Shown: one piece after another, positions 17,319 through 26,492 of the stretch
Position numbering within the stretch: position 1 is the stretch's first letter
Layout of the letters: every line of letters begins with the position of its first letter
DNA from: Paraburkholderia madseniana
GTDB lineage: Bacteria > Pseudomonadota > Gammaproteobacteria > Burkholderiales > Burkholderiaceae
Direction: 5' to 3'
Assembly: GCF_009690905.1 (NCBI RefSeq)
Contig: NZ_VOSW01000030.1
Span: 30,112-94,111 of the forward strand
DNA: 64,000 nucleotides
Made by a program: the position numbers and the translations under genes
The notes under the pieces: generated by a model
The model's database searches: none
What the model was told of the DNA's origin: nothing
The model's input: the letters and a program-made list of their open reading frames with translations, nothing else

Positions 17319-18692
17319 ATGAAAACAACTGGCTATGCTGGGCGCAGATCCAGCAGACTTAACAGAAAACATAAGCAGCGCGGCGCCGTCAGCATCATCG
17401 TCGCCGCTTCCATCGTGCTCCTGATCGGCGTGGTGGGGATCGCCGTCGATTCGGGGCTGGGCTATATGGTCAAGGCCAAGCTCGACGCCGCCGCCGATGC
17501 GGCCGCGATCGCCGCCGGCGAGGCCGTCACCACCGGCAGCACCCAGGCGGCGCAGGCGGCCAATGCCATAGCGGCTGCCAACAGCTTCTTCGCCGCCAAC
17601 TATCCGGCGGGCTACCTCGGCACGACGGCAACGCTCAACGCGCCCTCGGTGGTCTTCAACCAGGGCACGATTACGATCGACACGTCGGCGCAGGCAAGCA
17701 TGCCGGTCGGCTTCATGCACCTGTTCGGCTTCAACCTGCTGAACGTGGCGAGCGCTTCAGAGACCGTCAGAAAGGATCTCGACCTGGTGCTCATCATCGA
17801 CACCACTGGCTCGATGGCCACCGACCCAGCCGTGCCACCGGCGGTGCGTTCGGCGGCAATTACGTTCCTGCAGCAATTCGACCCGCTCACCGACCGGGTT
17901 TCGCTGATCCACTTCGCCTACGGTACGGTCGTCGACCAGCCGTTCAACGGTAATGCCCGCGGCTTCGATATGGCGGCGATGACCAAAAGCATCAACGCGT
18001 TCAACTTTGCCGGCAGCACCAATTCGGAGGAAGCTTACTGGAATGCCCTCAACCAGCTGAACACCGTGATTACCCAGCCGTCGAGCTTGCGTGTCATCGT
18101 GTTCTTCTCGGACGGAGCGCCCAACAGCTTCGCCTCGATTTTCCCGACCACGAACAAAAACTGCAATTCTGTAGCCGGCACCATTATCAGCGGCGATACG
18201 CCGAGCACGCCGGCCGCGCTCTACGCTGACAACGTGCAGAGCCAGCAGCTCAGCTCGCCCTGTTACAACAACAACGCGTCGAAGGTGATCAGTCAGTTGC
18301 CCAACTGGTACAACGCGCACAACACGTCGTGGCTCAACAATCAGACGATACCGGTAATCACGAACACGCCGCGTGTCGTCACCAGCACGGTGAACTATGC
18401 CAACGTGAACAACGCTGGGCGCAACATCGCCGAAGCGATGGCCAACTTGGCCCGCAGTGAAGGCACCTATGTCTACGCGATCGGCCGCGGGTCGGAACTC
18501 CTGACGCCCGAAGGCGCGAATGGGGAGATCGGCCAGGACGTACTGAAGTGCATGGCCAATACGGCGAATTCGCTGCAGCGTTGCTACAACCCGAAGCAGC
18601 CGGTCGGGGTGTACTGCAGCGCGTTGACGCCGGCCGACATGACGCCGTGTTTTTCCAGACTCGCTTCGGAAATACTCCGGATTGCGAAGTAG
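17319..18692 (+). CDS. tadG: TadG-like protein with vWA domain
   Basis: 457-residue minor pilin-like adhesin. The N-terminus has the TadG signature (GAVSIIVAASIVLLIGVVGI, then a DAAADAAAIAAGEA stretch). The rest is a von Willebrand A domain beginning DLVLIIDTTGSMA, a MIDAS-type motif with DTTGS, and containing VIVFFSDGAPNSF. Cys pairs near the C-terminus may form disulfides. It is the last Tad gene of the operon. Confidence 0.88.
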   Translation: MKTTGYAGRRSSRLNRKHKQRGAVSIIVAASIVLLIGVVGIAVDSGLGYMVKAKLDAAADAAAIAAGEAVTTGSTQAAQAANAIAAANSFFAANYPAGYLGTTATLNAPSVVFNQGTITIDTSAQASMPVGFMHLFGFNLLNVASASETVRKDLDLVLIIDTTGSMATDPAVPPAVRSAAITFLQQFDPLTDRVSLIHFAYGTVVDQPFNGNARGFDMAAMTKSINAFNFAGSTNSEEAYWNALNQLNTVITQPSSLRVIVFFSDGAPNSFASIFPTTNKNCNSVAGTIISGDTPSTPAALYADNVQSQQLSSPCYNNNASKVISQLPNWYNAHNTSWLNNQTIPVITNTPRVVTSTVNYANVNNAGRNIAEAMANLARSEGTYVYAIGRGSELLTPEGANGEIGQDVLKCMANTANSLQRCYNPKQPVGVYCSALTPADMTPCFSRLASEILRIAK

Positions 18693-18752
18693 GTAAGCGC
18701 CGGATAAGCGATCCACAGAACGAAGACGACGATGCCCCAGGCGGAGAACATC

Positions 18753-19406
18753 ATGACACCAGCCAAACCCATGACTGCAGCGTTGGCAACCGACTGGGGC
18801 ACGCTCCTCGTCAACGTGGTCGCGCGCGCGATGACGGTGCTGCTGATGGGCGTGTTCGTCTACGCCGCGATGCGGCAGTGGCTCGCCGCGCCTGCGCGCA
18901 TCACGCTGATGTTGATGGTGATCTCGGAGCTGACGGCGGTGGGGGTATCGCTCGTATCACGTTCGCCGCAAAAGCGCGACTGGACGCCAACGACTTTCGT
19001 CTGCACGGTCGCGGCAACCTACTATTTTCTCGCCGTGTGGCTTGCGCCCGGCATTCACCTGGTGCCGGAGGCGGTCGGGACGACGCTGCAGGTGGCTGGC
19101 CTCGGCTGGCAAATTTTCGCCAAGTTGTCGTTGCGCCGCTCGTTCGGACTGCTGCCAGCCAACCGCGGGATCGTCTCGTCCGGTGCGTACCGGTTCATGC
19201 GGCACCCGATTTATCTCGGCTACTGCATTGCCGATATTGGTTTCTTGCTGGCTAATTTTGGGATTCAAAACCTGCTGGTCTATGGCGCTTTGTTTATGCT
19301 GCAGGCCTACCGGATCCTGCGAGAGGAAAAGCTTCTCTCCGCCGATGAAGGCTATCGGACCTACAAGGGCAAGGTACGTTGCCGAGTGATTCCGGGCTTG
19401 TTTTGA
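18753..19406 (+). CDS. Isoprenylcysteine methyltransferase-like membrane protein
   Basis: 217-residue polytopic membrane protein. The ICMT/phospholipid methyltransferase signature is visible: RSFGLLPANRGIVSSGAYRF then MRHPIYLGYCIADIG. The substrate is unknown. I chose the ATG at 18753 because GGAG lies 6 bp upstream; the frame also allows 18732. It follows tadG by 60 bp on the same strand, so it may be co-transcribed with the Tad genes, although it is not a known Tad component. Its 3' end runs into IS110-remnant territory. Confidence 0.8.
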   Translation: MTPAKPMTAALATDWGTLLVNVVARAMTVLLMGVFVYAAMRQWLAAPARITLMLMVISELTAVGVSLVSRSPQKRDWTPTTFVCTVAATYYFLAVWLAPGIHLVPEAVGTTLQVAGLGWQIFAKLSLRRSFGLLPANRGIVSSGAYRFMRHPIYLGYCIADIGFLLANFGIQNLLVYGALFMLQAYRILREEKLLSADEGYRTYKGKVRCRVIPGLF

Positions 19407-19618
19407 GGGCTTCCGGCATGCAGCATCTGCATGGCTGACCACAAAGCGTTGGCCGTCTTTGTGGCGCGAATCTGCAGCAGCCGATCCGGGGAAAGACCGA
19501 TGTACTCGAGACCGAGGCCGTTCGGAACGTGCGGCGGCTGAACTGTCGCAACTGGCCATTTGCCCAGTGCGCTGAGCGCAGGACGAAGCAGCCGCATCTC
19601 TCCTACGCCGGCCTGCTG

Positions 19619-20063
19619 GCCCATCGTCGCCACTGCGGCTGTCGCCGTCAGCACACCAACGCCCGGAATCTCGGTAGTCGACTTAACCGCCTTGTTCTCC
19701 AGCATCCACCGGTGCAGCCGCCGCTCGATCACGGCGATCTGCTCGTCGAGCTTCGTCAACCCATTCCACTGCTCGCGCAACGCGTCGACCAGCACTGCCG
19801 GCAGGCGATCCAAGACTCTGGCCAGCACCGCGGATATCGCCTTGTCCGACGCAGCCCGGTCCTTCCCCATCACTTCACCGTATTCGGTCAATAGTCCGCG
19901 CAGGCTGTTGATCTGCATCGTACGGAACTTCACCAGTTGCTGCCGCATCCGGTGCGGCGCCAGCACGGCCTGTTGCGCTTCGGTTTTTACTGCCACCGCT
20001 TTGCCTGGTTGCTGCACGGCCAGTCAGATCGCAGCGGGCGTCTGCTGCATGGCTCTTGTTGCG
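19619..20063 (-). pseudogene. IS110-family transposase remnant
   Basis: Minus-strand sequence with clear IS110/IS1328-type similarity (KTEAQQAVLAPHRMRQQLVK, FRTMQINSLRGLLTEYGEVM, TEIPGVGVLTATAAVATMG). It lacks most of the N-terminal DEDD domain. It has TGA at 20024-20026 where a Trp codon is expected, and a one-base shift just upstream. It loses homology abruptly near 19619, before the C-terminal transposase domain. The open frame continues into unrelated sequence down to 19361, overlapping the end of the methyltransferase gene. Not functional. Confidence 0.82.
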
Positions 20064-20181
20064 GATACCTTATTCTTCCGCAACGCATCGCGCGATCTGT
20101 CGACGAACGCCAATAACAGTTGTCTCCGTGGCATGCCGTCGACCGAGGACTGGCGCCCGCCACGGCGCGGCCTAACCGTGG

Positions 20182-20853
20182 TTAGCCGCTCAGTGCTTTG
20201 CGGATCGCCTTGGTGTATCCCACCTCGAAGAGCATCCTTCCTCTGCCATTGAGGATTTCTCCGTGACCACCCTCACGCCATCCCTGGTCCTCAAGAAATT
20301 GAGGCGAAATCGCTTTTTGCAAAGCGTCCCGCTCTGACGGGGTGAATTGCTGAGCTGTTGTCGGCAAAGTCGTCGTTTCGGCCGAGGTGCCGTAGGCTAC
20401 GGTTGCGCCCAAGGGACGTCGATCTACCGTAACCTGCGTGTGCGCCTTCATCACGTTGAGTTGAGCCTTCAACTTGTCCCGCTCCGTGATGACGGCCTGC
20501 ATGATGGAGCGGATGGCAGGGTCTTCGATTCTCAGGAGATACTCGTGACTCGCCAGGGTTTTCGGCTCTTTTAGGGCAGGCGGGCCGGCGTAAGCAGCCC
20601 ACACTTCAATGAGTGCCCGGTAGTCCGCTGAGGCAGCGTTGTACAGCACACGGCCCTTCAGAATCCCTTGCGCTTCGCAGAGGCGCCCGATGTCCGAAAT
20701 GGAGAAGCTTCGTGAGCCGCCTTCGTACTGGTGACGACAGACGTCGTGCAGTTTCGCGAGATTTCCTTGCCGCTGCGACCGCCCGCCTTTGGCGAGTAGT
20801 GACTCCAGGACGGCGTCCGGATGAATCATCTGTGTTGGGGCGTTCACTGGCAT
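20182..20853 (-). CDS. gmtX: Gamma-mobile-trio protein GmtX (putative)
   Basis: 223 residues. The N-terminus reads MIHPDAVLESLLAKGGRSQR, followed by a region resembling a DNA-binding or recombination-accessory domain (SFSISDIGRLCEAQGILKGR). I recognise it as the small third member of the gamma-mobile-trio recombinase modules; the assignment rests on memory of the family plus its neighbours. The start overlaps the stop of the upstream integrase gene by 10 bp, implying coupled translation. It is the last gene of the trio. A Tn554/RIT-type accessory protein is the alternative reading. Confidence 0.7.
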   Translation of the reverse strand: MPVNAPTQMIHPDAVLESLLAKGGRSQRQGNLAKLHDVCRHQYEGGSRSFSISDIGRLCEAQGILKGRVLYNAASADYRALIEVWAAYAGPPALKEPKTLASHEYLLRIEDPAIRSIMQAVITERDKLKAQLNVMKAHTQVTVDRRPLGATVAYGTSAETTTLPTTAQQFTPSERDALQKAISPQFLEDQGWREGGHGEILNGRGRMLFEVGYTKAIRKALSG

Positions 20854-23456
20854 CCCTCCGCCAGTCGAGTGGCTACGGAGGGCCAGGACTGATCATGCCT
20901 AACTGATGACAGCAAACCGGAAAGGTCGATGCCGAAGTGCTCGCTGAGGCTACTTCCGGCGTCCATAAGGCGAATCACCTCCCGTTGACCAAGCGCGGGA
21001 TTGGCCGGATTCATTTCCTGGGCGAGCCGGTTCATAAAAGCGTTGCCCAGTCGTAACTGCTCCTGCTCGGAAAGCAGCATAAAGATTGGTGGAAGGTTGT
21101 CCCTGTACAGGACGCCATCGAGCAATTGACTGCGCCGGAAAACCGCCTTGCCTGGCTCGAGGTCGGGGTAGATTTCGGCGTTCTGGCACACTCCGGCCAG
21201 TTGCAGTAGTTCGGACTCTGTTTCCTCGAAGGCGAGATGCACATCGACGAGGGTGCCAGCAGCGACGAGCTGCGCACCATCGCCCCGAGTGGATTCGAGC
21301 GCTTCCTGACAGCGCTCCATCAAGCGATAGCAGGCCACGAGATCCTCGGCGAGGTCGCTGAAGCGCTTCATCGCCGTCTCCCACACGCGTTCGGCCTGGC
21401 GGTATGCGTCGAGCCGGGCGAATGGCTGGCCAGCTTCTTCAGCATCGGCCTTCCGCCTCTTTAGGTCCTGCAGGACCTTGTCATTGGCGAGACATGCATT
21501 CCGCGCCTCATCGAAGTGGTAAGCGATAGTGTTGAAGTGCGCGCCTAGGGCAGACAGGTAGTGGGGCTCGGTCACGAACCATCGGCAGCGTACGCAGTTG
21601 CGGCTGCCGCCGGGAACATGGAGGTACTTCGGAAATTGAGATGAGCCGATATTGGGCCCCCCGTTGTAGCAGCCACCGATGGCGGAGTTTTCTTTCACTT
21701 CGCTGGTATTGCCGCCGACGAGACATAGACCGTGATGCAATGGCATCCAGCCAACGGGGTTACGGGCGGCCGGATGCTGCGGTATCGCTGCCGCGAGACT
21801 GGGTGCGCTATTGCAGATTGCCTGCTGAAGCAACTGGTCGTGCTCGGTGTCGAGCAGAAAATTCTGGATGCTGGCTTCCTTGCTGGCTTCTAGCCGTTCG
21901 GCCGCGCCGGTCAGGACGTCCCGGACATAGGCGGCACCCGGCTTTGTATAGTACAGAGTCATCATAAGGCGGCTATGGCCGACCAGCTTCTGCAAAATCG
22001 GGAAAGGTACCTGGCCATCGAGCGCCAAGGCCGTCACTAGCGCTACGCGCAGACTATGCAGGGGAAAGAGTGTTGTCGGCGATCCTGACCTTTCCGTTGG
22101 AGTCGGCAGCAGAAGAATCGGCACCCCGTTGCTGTGGGTTTCATTTCTCCTGGCCAGCCGTGTTTCTAGGGCTTCCAGCAGGGCGAACCAAGGAGATTGC
22201 ATCTGCTTGTCGCTTATGACCAGGTGCTGCTCACCAACCTTTGCCTCGGGCAGCCGGAAGAGAAAGCAGGCGGCCGGATAGCTCGCCAGCTGCATCTCGC
22301 TCTTCGCCTTGAGATGGCGGGCGTCGAGCTCTGTCCATGCGGTTCGCCGCTGGATGGGATTGTATTTTTCTTGCCAGTCGCGCAGCTTTTCGAGCCAATA
22401 GAAAACCAGTTCATGAAGGCGCCCTTCCGTGGGCCATGGGAGCGTGTAGCCCTTGTCCGGTCCCGATTTGGCGATGTCCCGCGTCTTGTTGGTGTTGATG
22501 TACAGAATAGATGACATCGGTTCACCGTCCGTGAGCGGGCTTGTGCGGCGGAAAACTCCCTGCTGCAGTGGTCTGCGTTCGGAACCTTCTGCAAGGGAGC
22601 GAGGATTCAGTACCCAATTTCCCGACTGATAACGCCATGTATCAGCTTCGCCGGAGTCGAGCATGCGTACTTGGAACGTGCGTAGCGGCAGCAATAACTT
22701 GATCAGCAATGCTACCCAACGCACCGGACTCCACATCTCGAGCAATGGGCCCCCGGCAGTTCGCTGTCGAACCCGCCAGACGCAATCCGGATCGCCCCGG
22801 TCAATCTCGGCTTCCGCCACTGGAAACCATTCCGGCGCAAGGCCTCCGCGCCCAGATTCCACGCCCAACGCGCTGTGTGCCCATCGCCAGTCACGGAAGT
22901 GTGGCCCGGCTGCGAGCATTTTGCGCAGTTCGTCAATGTAGCCATAGGGTAGCGGGGAATAGACGCTCTCGTCGAGCCTGGGCAAGTCAGACTTCGAGCG
23001 GTGCGCAATCGGGTTGCGATAGTCTGGCAAGACCAACGGGTGGCCGTCGACGTCGGGCGTGCTGAACTCCTGCAATAACACGAAGTGCAGGAATAGGTGT
23101 ATGTAGTTGTTGCACTCAACTCCATGCTTCGAGTCCGGACAGGCGGTCTGATAAAAATCCGGCAGGACCGTGCTGCGCGCAAGGAACACTGCCGGGTCCA
23201 GCGGGAGTGCGTGGCGCACCACATATCTTTCAAGGAAGATCGTCAGGGCGAAGAGTCGATGACTGACACCCCGGGACTCTCCTCTCATCCATTCCACCGC
23301 CAGCGCGCGCCAGGTCGCTAACTGAGGATAGTCTCGGTCGACCCAACCGAGCGCAATGTCATGTTCGCGGCGACCGCCCCCCACCTTGCTTGCCTCGGCG
23401 GTTCGGGGAACGCTTGGTGCCTTGCGTCGCAACCTGGGCGGCGATTGTTCGGTCAT
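20844..23456 (-). CDS. gmtZ: Gamma-mobile-trio integrase GmtZ (putative)
   Basis: 870-residue tyrosine-recombinase-like protein, much longer than a usual integrase. The catalytic region lies mid-protein: a candidate Arg at 259 (LPLRTFQVRM), H467-x-x-R470 in LHSLRVALV, H494 in LVGHSRLMMTLYY, and Tyr502/503. The roughly 350-residue C-terminal extension contains a CxxC pair (NCVRCRWF) and coiled-coil-like stretches. GGAGG precedes the start by about 8 bp. It is followed by gmtX with a 10-bp overlap and preceded by gmtY with a 20-bp gap, so the three form one operon. Confidence 0.78.
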   Translation of the reverse strand: MTEQSPPRLRRKAPSVPRTAEASKVGGGRREHDIALGWVDRDYPQLATWRALAVEWMRGESRGVSHRLFALTIFLERYVVRHALPLDPAVFLARSTVLPDFYQTACPDSKHGVECNNYIHLFLHFVLLQEFSTPDVDGHPLVLPDYRNPIAHRSKSDLPRLDESVYSPLPYGYIDELRKMLAAGPHFRDWRWAHSALGVESGRGGLAPEWFPVAEAEIDRGDPDCVWRVRQRTAGGPLLEMWSPVRWVALLIKLLLPLRTFQVRMLDSGEADTWRYQSGNWVLNPRSLAEGSERRPLQQGVFRRTSPLTDGEPMSSILYINTNKTRDIAKSGPDKGYTLPWPTEGRLHELVFYWLEKLRDWQEKYNPIQRRTAWTELDARHLKAKSEMQLASYPAACFLFRLPEAKVGEQHLVISDKQMQSPWFALLEALETRLARRNETHSNGVPILLLPTPTERSGSPTTLFPLHSLRVALVTALALDGQVPFPILQKLVGHSRLMMTLYYTKPGAAYVRDVLTGAAERLEASKEASIQNFLLDTEHDQLLQQAICNSAPSLAAAIPQHPAARNPVGWMPLHHGLCLVGGNTSEVKENSAIGGCYNGGPNIGSSQFPKYLHVPGGSRNCVRCRWFVTEPHYLSALGAHFNTIAYHFDEARNACLANDKVLQDLKRRKADAEEAGQPFARLDAYRQAERVWETAMKRFSDLAEDLVACYRLMERCQEALESTRGDGAQLVAAGTLVDVHLAFEETESELLQLAGVCQNAEIYPDLEPGKAVFRRSQLLDGVLYRDNLPPIFMLLSEQEQLRLGNAFMNRLAQEMNPANPALGQREVIRLMDAGSSLSEHFGIDLSGLLSSVRHDQSWPSVATRLAEGCQ

Positions 23457-23476
23457 GTTTGGTTTTTCCTCCGTTA

Positions 23477-25090
23477 TTACTCGTCGAGACTGTTCGGCGT
23501 GAGAAGCGGCTGCGCCCCGTCGATGGAGTCGCGTAGGCGCTGGGCACCAGCCTCCAGAGCCAGCAACGCCTCCCTCGCGGTTGGCTGGGTATAGACTTCC
23601 TGGCTTTCGGGGGAGGCATGGTGCATGAAGCGACGGATGAGCGCTTTATCGATGCCCGCATTCTTCAAGCGTCGGCCGTAGGCGTGGCGGTGTCCGTGTG
23701 GGGTTGTGCCGAGCGACTTGGCAACCGGCAGGCCTAGGCGCTCGCAGGCTGCCGCATGGGCCTTGTTGTATTGGGCCAGGCAATACATTCCGCCGACTGG
23801 CGAGCGCCGCAAATTGACGAATGCAAACGGGTGACCCCGATCGACACACGCTACCTCTTCCAGGTAGCAATACCAGAGCTTCAGAAAGAGTTCGCCATAC
23901 TCCGGCAGGAACCAGTACGCCTGCTTATAGTAAGGAGCATCATGCGTACCGCCTTTCCAGCCGGCTCCCCGGCTGTCCATGAGTTCGGTACGGGGCACCA
24001 GGCAGAATTTCTCGGCGAGGTAGGCGGCCCTGTTCCCTTTCCTGGGTTTGCTGCGTGCATCGCTCCAGTCTGCGGGTGCCGCCCCGTGGGCCGGATGATG
24101 AATGAGCACCATCGCCCGACGGCTGTTGGCCGGATCGGGGAACACGTCCCCGATGTACAGGTGAAAAGGCTCGGACTCCCGGAAACCCGCGCCGTGCAAC
24201 AGCAGTGTGATGAGCATGTTGCGATAGTCATGTCGGCCAGCAACTTTGAAGCCCTTCAGCAGCAGGTCCATGAAACGGTCGTCCGGAAAGGCGGGAGGGT
24301 CCCCTTTTTCGACTTTCGGCAGGCGCCGTGCAAGCACCCTGTGCCCCGTTATCTCCGGGGTTGGATTGGCAGCCCAGGTGTGTCCAAGGAACGCTCTGTC
24401 CCGTCGATACTGATAGGCAGCCTCGTCAGTTATGCGGTCATAGAGAGCCCCGACATAGCGTGGATTCACCTTCGCCGCTGCAGGCCGCATTTCTGCGAGC
24501 CAGTCGAAGAAATCGGTGAGATGGGTCACTATGTGTCCGGCGTCCTGCACTGACCTCGGCTGCCAGCACAGACCGCTGGGATCCAGACCGCTCTCACGGT
24601 CGAAGGTACCGGTATAAAGCCGCTGGGCAAAATTCTGGAACAGGTGGTGAGTATCACGCTCGGCTGGATTGCTTTGCAGATACTCCAGGAACATCCGCAC
24701 CGACCGGATCACCTTGGTCATCCAGGAAAGGCTGCGATCATGGGTCCGAGACAGGCAATAGTCGAGCAGCGGTTCCAGTACGCCCGCTGGTGTGAGCAAC
24801 GCGGGAATCTCTGTAAACACGCCGGTCGCATCGGTATGGACACGGGCCTTGACGGCGACGAACATTGGGATCCTCTGCGGCAGTGCTGGGAGCGCGTCAC
24901 CATCGGCCAGCCGGTCTGGCGGTGACGTGGCTGCGATTGCTTGGCTTGCGGGTTCGCGACCATCGCTTTCACGTCTGTCGGAAGCAATATCTTCTAGCCC
25001 GTCCCGGATCGCGCCGAGAAACGGTACGAAAACAAGGACGTCATCAGTCTTCCGAGTACGGCGAATGATACTTGTTCGGCGTCGCGCCAA
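23477..25090 (-). CDS. gmtY: Gamma-mobile-trio tyrosine recombinase GmtY (putative)
   Basis: Tyrosine recombinase of up to 537 residues. Catalytic residues in this numbering: R304 (HGAGFRESEP), H465-x-x-R468 (TPHGHRHAYG), H490/H491 (MHHASPES) and nucleophile Y500 (QEVYTQP). The full frame begins with a TTG at 25090 that lacks a ribosome binding site. An ATG at 24865 has AGAGGA upstream and gives 462 residues, so it may be the real start. First gene of the trio, with about 1.4 kb of non-coding DNA upstream. It should catalyse excision or integration of the element. Confidence 0.8.
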   Translation of the reverse strand: MARRRTSIIRRTRKTDDVLVFVPFLGAIRDGLEDIASDRRESDGREPASQAIAATSPPDRLADGDALPALPQRIPMFVAVKARVHTDATGVFTEIPALLTPAGVLEPLLDYCLSRTHDRSLSWMTKVIRSVRMFLEYLQSNPAERDTHHLFQNFAQRLYTGTFDRESGLDPSGLCWQPRSVQDAGHIVTHLTDFFDWLAEMRPAAAKVNPRYVGALYDRITDEAAYQYRRDRAFLGHTWAANPTPEITGHRVLARRLPKVEKGDPPAFPDDRFMDLLLKGFKVAGRHDYRNMLITLLLHGAGFRESEPFHLYIGDVFPDPANSRRAMVLIHHPAHGAAPADWSDARSKPRKGNRAAYLAEKFCLVPRTELMDSRGAGWKGGTHDAPYYKQAYWFLPEYGELFLKLWYCYLEEVACVDRGHPFAFVNLRRSPVGGMYCLAQYNKAHAAACERLGLPVAKSLGTTPHGHRHAYGRRLKNAGIDKALIRRFMHHASPESQEVYTQPTAREALLALEAGAQRLRDSIDGAQPLLTPNSLDE

Positions 25091-26492
25091 AACACATCGT
25101 CACACACCACCTGCCGAGATCCTCGTTCACTGACCTTGAACGGCGCACGGTCCCGATAGTCTTGGCAGCGAAGAGCGCGAGTGATTGCATATCTCGCTGG
25201 CATAACCGATGGTCGATGACAATCCGTTGTACTCAAGGCTCTGAATTTCGAGACCACGATAACACGTAGCCAAGGTGGGTCAATATATCGTCGTTACGCG
25301 GGAAAGATATGAGCGCAGCGCATGCAGATCAGAATGCTTTGCGTGCACCGACCCCCGATCACATGCATGCCGTAGGCCTCGCTCAGTGTGTGGCGTTAGA
25401 GCCTTGGACCATCGAGTGTTTGCCGAGCATGCTCGTCCCTGAGGGTGGTCCGCTTACGCAATCGACACTCCCCGTGTGCACAACTTGGCTGCCCACACCT
25501 CAAGGGCGTGGACAGCCGCCCTCTGGGCGGTGCCCAAGTTGCACACACTCGATGCTGACGCGCCGGCTACGCCGGCTTGCCCTAGTGAGAAATAGTTCTT
25601 GAAACCCGTTTGATCTAACACGGATCCGAGAGGGACGTCTTGGCAAGGTGCAACACCAAAGCTACATCGTATGCAAAGCGAAGGTATGACTTGTGACGCC
25701 ATAGGGCAAATAAACACCCCAGCATGAGAGGTGTTGAATCGTAATTTCAGCCAAAACCCCCGAACTATGTATTTCGAATTGGGGGGAATAACCTAAGCCG
25801 GAGCCCGCTAGTCAGTCGGCGACCACCATCTGTTCTCTTTCCATCCGCGCTGTCTTTGATGATTGCAGCGGCGTATGTGAAGAAATTTCCCCGTGGCTGA
25901 CTCCAGTCGCGTTTTCAGGTTCTTTCTCGTACCTGCTACCTGAATCGCGCCGGTCGTCACGTCGTCGACTTCCGCGCCCTTTCCTTCGCAAGCTCTGGGC
26001 CAGCTTCCCCAAATGCCAGGAAATACGGAGGTGACACCGGTTTGCGTGTTGTCCAATTCCACCTCCGGCGCACAGGTTGTCTCTAATCTGCGACGATTTT
26101 GGGCGCCAAGCCGCCGGAGGCAGAATCCCGGAGAGGCCCGCCGTTCGGTGCTCTGCGGAAAACATCTCGCGATTTACCCTGGTTCGGTCAGGACGCCGGC
26201 GTCGATGAGATCGACGGCATTTCCATGGGCCTGCCAGTCCGAACCGTCTCAAAGTTGACACGCGACTGATCCAGGACGCCAGAAAAGGCGTCGAATTTGC
26301 GCTGTGACGCGTGACTTTGACGGTGGCCACGACCGGTGAGGAAAACGATGGCTTGAAAGTCGAAGTATTTCCTACAACAATGAATCGACCACAGGCGCGC
26401 GATGAACCATTCGTTCGCTTAGGAATGGAAACCAAAAAAATCAGATAGACCGGGTGAGAAAAAATATCCGGCTCTCGTGCAAGGCGGGGATC
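25091..26492. other. 1.4-kb gene-free region beside the recombinase trio
   Basis: No frame here has both a ribosome binding site and family resemblance; the 207-codon minus-strand frame at 25812-26435 is Arg/Ser-rich and looks like chance. The region contains nested inverted repeats at 25410-25554, a small hairpin at about 25711-25734 and a C5/G5 inverted repeat around 25757-25786. It probably includes one boundary of the mobile element. Confidence 0.5.
25410..25554. repeat. Nested inverted repeats upstream of gmtY
   Basis: Outer arms: CATCGAGTGTTTGC at 25410-25423 against the complement of 25541-25554 (13 of 14 match). Inner arms: GTGTGCACAACTTGG at 25474-25488 against the complement of 25534-25548 (13 of 15). 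Inside the inner pair is a perfect hairpin, CCGCCC TCT GGGCGG (25517-25531); just outside is GCCGGC TAC GCCGGC (25562-25576). Such layouts are seen in recombination sites and in structured RNA; which applies here is unknown. Confidence 0.6.

Noticed and set aside
25474..25548. Integron attC site
   Set aside because: Arms resemble paired core sites but the 7-base consensus RYYYAAC/GTTRRRY is not met and no integron integrase or cassette array is present.
25812..26435. 207-codon minus-strand frame near the recombinase trio
   Set aside because: Composition is Arg/Ser-rich and no motif or ribosome binding site is present; considered as possible cargo but not supported.
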